DNA of 64,000 nt from Nematopogon swammerdamellus (taxonomy: Eukaryota; Arthropoda; Insecta; Lepidoptera; Adelidae): assembly GCA_946902875.1 (NCBI GenBank), contig OX336348.1:12549741-12613740 (forward strand), read 5' to 3'. The notes under the pieces are model-generated. The model had not been told where the DNA came from, searched no databases, and was given only the letters and a program-made list of their open reading frames with translations. Positions 13,501 to 25,500 of this stretch are shown here, piece after piece. A program made the position numbers and the translations under genes. Every line of letters begins with the position of its first letter. Positions within the stretch are counted from its first letter, which is position 1.

Positions 13501-16500
13501 ATGCCCGACCACCCAGAAGATTTTGCCCCACACAATTCCCACAAAACCCGCTTTTCGGTAGAGTTTTGTGCAGTACACAGGCGGGTGTGTGGCACAGGGC
13601 ACGCACAGACAGGCACAGTACAGATAGAAGTACCTAGCTACCTATGATCGGAGTAGCATGTGGCCGATTTATAATCCAGTAATTTATCATAGCACCGAGC
13701 GAGAACATAGGTGCTTCGTTATAGCCCAGTAAATAGAGACCAAAAGAGGCGGGTTACCTTACAAACGGTCCGGTAGTTCTAAATTTTTGATATGTTGTCT
13801 AGGATGGTTAGAAGTATTTAAAATATAAAATGCACAATCCCCCCCCCCCCCCTCCCCCCCTCCGCGCCCACCGCCATATTGAAAAAACCAAAAATAAAAA
13901 CCGGCACTTTCTTCAGATTTTTGCTTATATCTTCATTTCCGTGCATTTTAGCTATAAAAACATTACTCATTGTTGTAGATAATTAAATTTCCTATAAGTA
14001 ACATTTCAAATCTTGTTTCTAAGACTGATACTTAAGGAGATATGAAACTTTTAAAAGAAACAAATTTTCCGGAAATTTGGCGAACTTCTAACTTTAGAAC
14101 GCTGTAATTAAGTTATGGCCTATTCTAGGAAAAAATTATCACAATAAATTTTGTAGGGAATTTAATTACCTACAAAACGCATGTACATTTTGTTTAACCA
14201 ACCCTAGGGAGTGGGGGGTAAAAACAAAAGTTTAAACAACGGAATATTGCTTTTTTTTGCTATTGTGATGCCAGGTGATCTTGTATCTAAAAAAATCACT
14301 AATAACTTTGCAGTTTTGGTTTGAATTTGGAGTTTATACCAATCCTACTTGAGTTTCTTACATGTTACAGCGCAATGCTCATGAAGTCATGAGGCAGGCA
14401 CTATTTCACTTTAGTCCAAAATGAATGTAGAGACCAAAAGAGGAAGGTTACCTTACAAACGGTCCGGTAGTTCTAAATATTTGATATGTTGTCTAGGATG
14501 GTTAGAAGTAGTTAAAATATAAAATGCACAATCCCCCCCCCCCCCCCTTCCCCTCCGCGCCCGCCGCCATATTGAAAAAACAAAACAATAATCGGCACTT
14601 TTTTCAGATTTTTGCTTATATCTTCATTTCCGTGCATTTTAGCTACAAAAGAGTTGATCATTGTTGTAGATAATTAAATTTCCTATAACCACCATTTTAA
14701 ATTTTGTTTCTAGGACTGATACTTACGGAGATATGAACTTTAAAAAAAACGAATTTTCCGGAAATTTGCCTAACTTCTAACTTTAGAACGCTGTAATTAA
14801 GTTATGGCCTATTCTAGGAAAAAAAGTATGTGCATACAATTTGTAGGTAATTAAATTCCCTACAAATTTTATTGTGAAACTTTTTCCTAGAATAGGCCAT
14901 AACTTAATTACAGCGTTCTAAAGTTAGAAGTTTGCCAAATTTCCGGAAAATTACTTTTTTTTTTAAGTTTATACCTCCGTAAGTATCAGTCCTAGAAACA
15001 AAATTTAAAATGGTCGTTATAGGAGATTTAATTATCTACAGCAATTAGCAAACTCTTTTATAGCTTAAATGCACGGAAATGAAGATATAAGCAAAAATCT
15101 GAAGTATCGATTTTTTTTGTTTTTTCAATATGGCGGCGGGCGCGGAGGGGAGGAAATTGTGCATTTTATATTTTAAATACTTCTAACCATCCTAGACAAC
15201 ATATCAAAAATTTTGAACTACCGGACCGTTTGTAAGGTAACCTCCCTCTTTTGGTCTCTACATTCATTGGACTAAAGTGAAATAGTGCCTGCCTCATGAC
15301 TTCATGAGCATTGCGCTGTAACATGTAAGAAACTCAAGTAGGATTGGTATAAACTCCAAATTCAAGTCAAAACTGCAAAGTTATTAGTGATTTTTTTAGA
15401 TACAAGATCACCTGGCATCACAATAGCAAAAAAAGCAATATTCCGTTGTTTAAACTTTTGTTTTTACCCCCCACTCCGTAGGGTTTGTTAAAAAAATTTT
15501 ACATGCGTTTTGTAGGTAATTAAATACCCTACAAATTTTATTCTGATCCTTTTTTCCTAGAATAGGCCATAACTTAATTACAGCGTTCCAAAGTTAGAAG
15601 TTTGCCAAATTTCCGGAAAATTTGTTTCTTTTAAAAGTTCATATCTCCTTAAGTATCAGTCTTAAAAACAAAATTTAAAATGTTACTTATAGGAAATTTA
15701 ATTATCTACAACAATGAGTAATATTTTTTATAGCTAAAATGCACGGAAATGAAGATATTAGCAAAAATCGGAAGAAAGTGCCGACTTTTTTTGGTTTTTT
15801 CAATATGGCGGCGGGCGCGGAGGCCGGGGAATTGTGAACTACCGGACCGTTTGTAAGGTAACCCGCCTCTATTTACTGGGCTATTATTCATGTCAAATAT
15901 TTCGGGAGGGTTATATACGCACTCAAATAAACACTTTACGTAAAAAAAACATATGTTTATAGGAGCATTTTTTCTCCTAACATCTCCTAACAAAAAAATA
16001 AAATCAAATAGCTGTAAAAACCCAACATGCTATAGATTTCTATAGATCACATTAAAAAACAAAACAAACAGCTGTTCTGCGTTTGAATATAGAACGGTCA
16101 TCGACCCTGTATGTACAGTGCAAGTTACCTACTGGTACACACAAGTTGATCTTTTTAATGTTTAGGTAGCAAACATGTTTTGTAAAATTTCTCGAAAAGT
16201 AATGATAAAAACGCAAAACGTGTTTATTTGAGTGTGTATGTAACCCTCCCGAAATATTTGACATGAATAACGTAGCACCTTATATAAAGGCAGAGAATAC
16301 TCACATGGAAGATGCTGGTAGTGAAGTGGGAGTCTTCCTCCTGCAGGCGCAGGGTGCGCGAGGGGCAGAAGTGTGCGTGCAGGAGGCGCGCGTCGAGGCG
16401 GCGCGAGGCGGGCATGCCGCTCGCCCGCCGCGTCACGCGCGCCGCCACGTTCAGCGCCTCGCCGTGCGCGCGGTGCGCCGGCCGCGGGTCCGGGCACTTG

Positions 16501-19500
16501 TGTGGCCTGTCGCGACACTCACACCGTCAGTCAGTATACCAAAGTTGTCAACAGTGGCGGCTGGTCCTAAAGTGCGCTCGTGCGCCGCACTACCATACCA
16601 CGAGAAGTCTTCACTTCACTCTAAATAAATAATATCTTACAACATACCTACATTAAAACCATAAAGATTGTACTCCAAATAAATACCAATGTGAATTCGA
16701 ACTTATTTTATAGAGATCACAAGGCACATTTTTGCGATTAAACCCGTTCCATCGCTAGCGCGCCCAGTGCGGAATCGTCCCCCATACTGAGTGTTTTGCC
16801 GATCCCCAGATCGGCAAAACACCGCTGGCGCGTGAGACAAAAGATACTGCATAGAAACAGTATGGGCCGAAATGGAGTTCTGCGTGCGGCGCACGAGCGC
16901 CACACAAGGACGCTATATCGTGAATAGCCGCGCGTGCGACACGTCGCGAGCGATTCGTTTTGCACGAGTCCGCCTACCTAGAGTCAGCGCGCTGTCATGT
17001 GATGTCACATACCCATTAGCGGGCGAAAATTTAAAATGGGATATGGTTAGGTTTTGTGCTTTCTGTCACGTGATACTGTGAATTAAGTGGTGCCGATATT
17101 TGCCTATGGTTAAAGGTAAGGCTTTACAATCACGCGATCCCGGGTTCAATTCCTACTTTTCAAATGCTTTTATTTTTACATATTTGAAGTATTTTTGGGA
17201 CATTACTACTGTTTTCTTTTTTAAAGCTGCGGTAGTGTTGTGGTCTATGGGTGTGTTCATAAAGGTACTAAAAATTAGTTCAATCGTGTCACAGGCCTGC
17301 TACCGGTCACTGAAGTCACCAGCCGGCACAGGTTGTGACTCCTAATAAGGACTTTAAAAAGCCACTGCAGACTATACAAACACACCAAATGGGCCTTATC
17401 GACACACTGGTTCTGTATAAAAGAACAATTAGAAAAAAACAATTATAATTATAACACTTAAAAAAAGAAAAAAAAAACAACAAAAACAACACCCATTAGA
17501 AAAAAAAAACAACAACACCAATCAAAACAGCAACATCCAAATATACAGGTAGGGATCCAGTTCAGTGTAGCCGGCACTGTCGAAGGGAAGCACTGAGATG
17601 ACACCTAATTCACCCGGTGTTATGGGCTGACATCACTGTTGTGGCGGGCGATGTATCCAACGTGTCAGTTTACATAAAAAAAGGGGATATCGTCGTTGAG
17701 ATTTGAAAAACTCGTATCTCAAAAATCGGGATTTTTCAGGAGAGCAAAAAGAAACCGTTTATTTCGAAATTTTATTAGAAAACATGAAAACTGTTCTTCC
17801 GAAGTTGTAGATACATAAGAAACCTTACCGTGCACACTCATTCAAGGTATTTCTTACACACATAATGTTATTACAATTAAAGCAAGATACGAGGTTTTTG
17901 TGTTTTAAATTTTACGATAAATTGTCGACATACGAGGTATTTCGAAAATTTCTTAGATAATGTAAAGAAATTCAAAACTTGTAGATAATTATATATATTA
18001 TATAATACAAATATTCAAACTTTCACAATTAAAACAGGACACGAGGTTTCGTGCTTTAATTTTTGCCAATGCAAATTTATGGTGTTTTGAGATACGAGTT
18101 ATTCGTTTTGCTTATATCTTATATATATATTATATCTTTATATCGAATTGTATTGAGATACGAGTAAAAGTGGCCTATGCCACAGAATAGAAAAGAGTAC
18201 TCCGTACAGAAGCTTCTCTGTACAAACACTCACAAAGAAATAGCTATTCTGCGACGACGCGATAAAGTACAAATTGACTCGCACAGAGCTGCATGCCTAA
18301 CCACGATAACCGCCTACATTTCGCTTCTCTTTCTGTCGCGTAACTCTATCTCGAAAGCGCGCCGTTCAGCGCGTGTAAGGGCTGCGTCTTTGGGATGTCT
18401 TTTTGTGAGGAATAAAATAAAGATGATACCTACCAACGATACGATATTTAGCTACGGCAAATTCATGCGAACAAATTCATGCATGCGTTAGCGTCACAAA
18501 TTAGTTTCTCACATGGAAGCGTGCAACCTTCCAGTGATAGTTTTGTTTGATCAATAAATTTAATGATCATCTACAATGTACCTATTGTTTTATTTGTGTT
18601 TTTTATTGTATAAAAACCCACATTGAGACAGAGAACGAATGAATGTTCTATTTCTATCCTTATACGAATTAGGCCATGCCTACATACCACGCTGTTCGGC
18701 GTCATCTAACTAATGTTACTGGCAATATGATAATATTATTTTAAATCTATGACCTCCTACCAAAGACATTAACCCACCCTCGAATAAATAAATTACTAGA
18801 AACAAATCAAAATGCTGCACAATAATGACGTGATTTCGACATTTCTAAATTCGAAACGAAACGTAGTAGATGCGCGTTGGCGCACGCTCGCTCTGGCTGG
18901 ATAGCGACAGCCCACTGTTCACTTGTACAGTAACCCGTACGCCAAGCGGTAGGCATTTAATGCGCGACCTTGAGCGAGTGACGAAGGCCTGCCTATGCGC
19001 TATGATTTCGAGGAACACTCTATAAAAAAAAAAATTTTTTTGAGAGAGAGACGAGGTTTTCGAATCTTAACGACGATATGTGAGTTTATTTATTTTTTTA
19101 TGTTATCCGGTATGGGTGGCTGAGTCGGAGGGGCCAAAGCGCATGCTCCGACCAGCCAATATCACCTCCGAGAAGGTAGGTGCCATACCGGAGACTTCCC
19201 TGTATTGCTGGCTATACTGAACTAGAGGAGAACACAACCGAGCCTGCTATGTGGCCATCTTACATCCAGTACGGTGGTATCAACCCAGTCGGCTACAATT
19301 TGAGCCTACCACCTAGTAAGGGGCAAGTGAAGGGACCTACAGTTTTACACCGGTTCCGAACGGTGAAGCAGCAGGTGTAGGTATGCACGTAAATTTTTTC
19401 GTCAGAAAAAACTCATTGGTACACGCCGACCGGATTCGAACCTCGGACCTCACGCATGAGTTCGATTCTCATTTTTAATCGTTGCTTTGTTTATTTATAA

Positions 19501-22500
19501 TTGTGTATAGTCTTCTAATGTTGGTGTTCTGTGTTTATCTAGTGATTTCCGAGTGGTGTAGGACTTTTGTTTAATTTATATATAATCATGTTGTGTGTCC
19601 ATTTTTTTGGAATACAAATAAGACGCTGCTTTTAATATTATGTGGTGTGAAATGTGCTTGTGAAATTTTGTATTTTGTTTTGATACCATAATAAATGAAT
19701 AAAAAATAAATGAGAAGCCGATGCCCAAACCACTCGGCCACCGGCCGCTTATTTAGTATTGAATGGATTATTGTTAGGAGACTAAGTGAGGGCACTCACA
19801 CGAAGAGGTTGAACTGGGGACAGGTGACCATGGGGTTCTTGCAGAGCGCGTGCTGGTTGTAGAGGTACTCGGTGATGATGCTGTGCAGCGTGACCTTGTG
19901 CGGCGCGCACCCCTCGCCGCGCGCCTCCTCCGCGCCCGCGCCGCTTATCTGCTTCTGCAGGGAGCGCTTGTGGCTGTCGCCGGTGGCCGGCGGCACCGGC
20001 ACCGTCGTAGCGGCCGCTACCGGCGTAACCCGCCTGTTCACACACAACTAATCAACAATCAACTTATCGAGAGCAGGGTTCCTAAACGTTAGAAAAAATA
20101 TCCGTGCACTAACGTTTTGATAGGTTGATTTTGGTAGCGTTTGAAGACAAACGCTACAAAAACATCCGAATAGGAACCGTTTGCAAACTAACATAAAACT
20201 AACGTTAGAAATAACCCTACGCGCAAACATTATACGGCGCCACGGCGGCGCGGCGGCGGCCTACCTAACTGACTGAATTGATAGTTTAAACGTTACTTGA
20301 ATCGTTATTTTGTTTCGTTATTATCATTTCGCTATGGCAGCGTTTTTCGTGTGGGGGGGAAATAACTATCACTAACACAAACGAATAGAATAACGTTAGT
20401 TTAACGATTTTCAAACGTTTGGCGGGTAACATTTGATAAATTTCAAACGTTAGTTTGCATTCGTTCTTTTTTAGTGATAGTTTTTATTTTGATAGTCTCC
20501 TAACGTTTGCGCGAAATAACGTTATTACGATCGCTGATGGAGATCCGGCGCGCGGGCTCTCGATGAGTGTTCACTGTTCGGAGCCGGTGTAAAACTGTAG
20601 GTGGCGGGCTTTTAAGTGGCGGGTGGCCGAGTGGTTTGGGCATCGGCTTCTCATGCGAGAGGTCCGCGGTTCGAATCCCGTCGGCGTGTACCAATGAGTT
20701 TTTTCTGACGAAAAAATTTACGTGCATACCTAGGTACACCCGCTGCTTCACCGTTCGGAACCGGTGTAAAACTGTAGGTCCCTTCCCTTGCGCCTTACTA
20801 GGTGGTAGGCTCAAATTGTAGCCGACTGGGTTGCTACCACCGTACTAGATGTAAGATGGCCGCATAGCAGCCTCGGTTGTGTTCTACTCTAGTCCAGTAT
20901 AGCCAGCAATCCAGGGAAGTCTCCGGTATGTATGGCACCTACCTTCTCGGAGGTGATATTGGCTAGTCAGAGCATGCGCTTTCGCCCCTCCGACTCGGCC
21001 ACCCATACCGGATTACATAAAAAAAAAGGCTCAAATGCCCTGAGCATCATCGATAGTTTTGCCGTCAGCGATTCTACGAAAGCTAAGAAAAGTGGGAATG
21101 GTTATTAATTCGAGATTTAAAGATCCGTGAATTGTAGAAGTGGGGCAAGATATTCCCCGGGAGCCCGTTCCACACCTTTGCGGTGCAGCATAAGAACGAT
21201 TTAGAGAATCGTGCAGTTCGAACAGCTCTTCTGTCTACTACAAAGGGGTGTTCCGCGAGAGTATGGCAGATTTGGCGAAGGCGAACAGGAGGAGGAGGGA
21301 CAAGGGAAGCAAGTTCGTCAGAGCAGCGGCCATAGTAGTACCGATAAATGAGTCTCAGTGACCCAACGATACGTCTGTGCTTTAGAGGTTGAAGGTCCTT
21401 TGTGAGTACAGAGTCACCAATGAGGCGAATGGCTTGTCGCTGAATAGAATCCAAGGCTGAAAGAAGGTACTCAGGGGAACCCTCCGAAAGACGACTGCAA
21501 TATTCCATCACCGGTCTTGGTAAAGGATCCCTAATTTTCGAGATGCTAGTTTCGCCTTGGACTCTATAAACGATCGAAATCCAACGTCCCTGGACACCTC
21601 CATACCCAGGACGTCCAGGGCCCAGACTACCATCGTTGGGGACTTGGCTGCCCTCAAAGTGGCTTGGAGAGGAAACGGATCAGCCTTAGTAGAGAAGGCA
21701 TAAGCTTGCATCTTGGCTACGTTGAAGTTGACTAAATAGGTAAATTTTTGAAAAATATGTATGAACACCGTCAACAAATTTATCAGATCGAGATCATTTC
21801 ATAAGTCTCTTACTAAGACCCACACTCCGTAAGGATTTAATTTCCTACTAATAATTCCCTAAGGAGACCATTTCCTGTCACGTACTAATACTGCCACTCC
21901 CCAAGAAGACCATTTCCTAATTTTAACCTACTAAGAATCACACTCCCTAAGGATTCAATTTCCTAGTAAGAAAACCACTACCTAAGGAGACCATTTCCTA
22001 TGTCATCTACTAAGACTGCCATTCCTTAATTAAGGGGATAAGGGGACAAGTTCTTAAGTCACATAGTACAACATGTTTTTCTGTGCATTTTGAAAATTCT
22101 AACTGTGCAATACTGTCTTGTCACATCGACCCCTCACCGTATCTTAATAACAGGTGGTCCATCGTCAGTGGCCGTGCTGGTGTTGCCCGGCGTCACCGCA
22201 TCCATGCTCTCGCGCTGGTGCAGCCCGCTGGAACTACTGGCGCGCGAGTGTGACGTCAGGCGCGGCTGTAGACAACATTAAATAGTTACAACATAATAAA
22301 TCTGAAGAGCTTGCAAGCGACACCCTCTAACATCGGCAAAATGAGTCAATACTGTGCTACTAGATGGATGACGTTGAAACTACTCTTCACCTGCAATTGG
22401 ATTTATCTTGTCCTGCTGTTCAAATTGTTAATGTTATTACATTTCATAATACGAGACATAGATTGGGCCTGACATTCTATAGTCTGTTGGCCAATATACA

Positions 22501-25500
22501 TAAGATGAGCACGATGTTGGCTATTTCTTTAGTAGACCACTCCCTAAGGAGACCGTTCCTATGTCACCTACGAAGACTGCCACTCCCTAAGGAGATCATT
22601 TTTCTAAGTGAGCCCTCTTCTATAATAAGTTAGCCACCCACACCCTGGTGGGTGTAGAGGCAGTGTAGACAGGCGGGGGCGGCGGCGCGGGTACGGCAGA
22701 GGCGGAGGCGGGCGCCGGCAGCGCTGCCTCGCGCAGCAGCGTGCCGGCGCTCTCGTGCAGTCCGCGCGACGCCAGGTGCGAGTGCATCAGCTGCAGCAGC
22801 TGCCGCTCGTTGTAGTCTATCTGTGTGTGAGCTAGTACGAGCGAGGAGCATACCCTGGTGGGTGTAGAGGCAGTGTAGACAGGCGGGGGCGGCGGCGCGG
22901 GTACGGCAGAGGCGGAGGCGGGCGCCGGCAGCGCTGCCTCGCGCAGCAGCGTGCCGGCGCTCTCGTGCAGTCCGCGCGACGCCAGGTGCGAGTGCATCAG
23001 CTGCAGCAGCTGCCGCTCGTTGTAGTCTATCTGTGTGTGAGCTAGTACGAGCGAGGAGCATACCCTGGTGGGTGTAGAGGCAGTGTAGACAGGCGGGGGC
23101 GGCGGCGCGGGTACGGCAGAGGCGGAGGCGGGCGCCGGCAGCGCTGCCTCGCGCAGCAGCGTGCCGGCGCTCTCGTGCAGTCCGCGCGACGCCAGGTGCG
23201 AGTGCATCAGCTGCAGCAGCTGCCGCTCGTTGTAGTCTATCTGTGTGTGAGCTAGTACGAGCGAGGAACATACCCTGGTGGGTGTAGAGGCAGTGTAGAC
23301 AGGCGGGGGCGGCGGCGCGGGTACGGCAGAGGCGGAGGCGGGCGCCGGCAGCGCTGCCTCGCGCAGCAGCGTGCCGGCGCTCTCGTGCAGTCCGCGCGAC
23401 GCCAGGTGCGAGTGCATCAGCTGCAGCAGCTGCCGCTCGTTGTAGTTTATCTGTGTCTGAGCCACCACGTTCGCCTGACAAACATTATAATAGTCTCTGT
23501 TAGAAACAAACTCACTGGCGCACACAAGGTTTCAACACATCAAGGATGAGAGGTCATACTAGGCTAACAAACATTTAGGGAGAGGATATAGGGAGTGGAA
23601 GACTTAGGGAGGGAGTAGCTAACTTAGAGGGTGGCGAACTTAGGAGGTAGCCAACTTAGGTTGTATATAATATAATAATATGGAGTAAATTATTTCGGGA
23701 ATGGTAAACTTAAGGATTTGCATAACATAGGGAATAGCTGACTTAGGACGTGTTCGGTATAGGAAATAGCCACTTAGAGAATGTTTCACTTAGGGATTGG
23801 TGGTGAATGCCTAACTGATTGCATTACATACATAGAAAAGCGCTCACTTACGAAGTGGCAATCTTATGAGGTGGCATATGAAATGGTCTCCTGCGGAAGT
23901 AGCAAGTCGCAGTGTATGACTGAGGAAATGGTCTCCTTAGGGAGTAGCCTACTTAGGGAATACTCGACATCATGCTCACCCTATGTATATTGGCCAAGGA
24001 GGTTTCGAACTCGGCGCCCATGTGCTTGCTCTTGCCAGAGACGCGCTCCAGCAGCTCCAGGGCGTACTTCTGGAACATCACGTGCTCCTGTCTCTTCTCC
24101 TGGAGGATCGGGTCTCGCATCAAGTCTGAAAAAGAGGTAGCTGTGGTTAGTACATTGTTTATACAAGGTCGAGACACGGGGCATTGGTGCACCTACCTAA
24201 CAATGCATGCCCACTGGCATTCGGATAGGCGGGGTTGCGAATGCCAACCCAACCTGACAGGTTCTTATTTACGCCCCTCTTGAAGAACCCGAAACTGTAG
24301 TTGGGAGGAAATACATGGGCAGGGAGAGCTTCACATATGACCGTATTTACGTCATAGGTAGACGTTTTTCTTGGAGCTGTGAACAAACTAGAGTGCTTGT
24401 AGTTAAAAACGAGTTCATGACTGAACATGCTCCGAACTCGGAGTGATTGTAGATAAAAACGAGTTTGTGGCTGAACATGCTCCAAACTAGATTTCTTGTA
24501 GATAAAAACGAGTTTATGACTGAGCATGCTCCAAACTAGAGTGCTTGTAGACAGAAACGAGTTTATGACTGAATATGCTCCAAACTAGAGTGCTTGTAGA
24601 TAAAAACGAGTTTATGACTGAACATGCTCCAAACTAGAGTGCTTGTAGATAAAAACGAGTTTATGACTGAGCATGCTCCAAACTAGAGTGCTTGTAGATA
24701 AAAACGAGTTTATGACTGAGTATGCCCCAAACTAGAGTGCTTGTAGGTAAAACGAGTTTATGACTGAACATGCTCCGAACTCGAGTTGTCTTCCTCTTGC
24801 TGGAGCTCGCGAGCGACACTCGCGCCGTCGAGGTGCCCGCCTGACAAGTTCACAATGCATCGCCATTTTGAACACGAGTTTTATAAAGTCAATAAAATCT
24901 TGTTAGATAAAAACGAGTTTATGACTGAAAATGCTCCAAACTAGAGAGCTTGTAGATAAAAACGAGTTAATGATTGAGCATGCTCCAAACTAGAGTGATT
25001 GTATATGAAAACGAGTTTATGACTGAGCATGCTCCAAACTAGAGAGCTTGTAGATAAAAAGGAGTTTATGGCTGAACATGCTCCAAACTAGAGTGCTTGT
25101 AGATAATAAAAGCGCGCTTATGGCTGAGCATGCTCACTCTGTATCTGTGAAGTAGTGAAGAGCGGCAGCTTGGAGATGATCTGCCGCACGGTGGGGCAGC
25201 GCGCGAGCCCGGCCAGCGCGCGGCAAGCGAGCCCGCGGATGCGGTCCGCGTCCGTGATCGGCGACTTCACCAGCATTAGCTGCAGCAGTACCTGCGATCA
25301 ACATTGCGTGTTTCACAATCATCCGCATTGTTTCACTGCACGCCTTCAATTACTGCGGACACGCTGCATACAACTAATTGTGACAAGTTCGAGTGTAGTC
25401 TGACTGCCATATGTATGACGACCAATAAACAATACAGCGGCAATAATAGCGGCCAGTGGCCGAGCGGTTTGGGCATCGGCTTCTCATGCGAGAGTTCCGC

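Noticed and set aside
20612..20700. tRNA gene
   Set aside because: Box A and B-like motifs are present but there is no closed acceptor stem; it is the head of a SINE. The same applies at 25449, 43693, 56212 and 62350.
22630..23481. Second long frame (Arg/Ala-rich) in the LisH array
   Set aside because: Out-of-frame shadow of a GC-rich repeated exon; lacks the LisH sequence.
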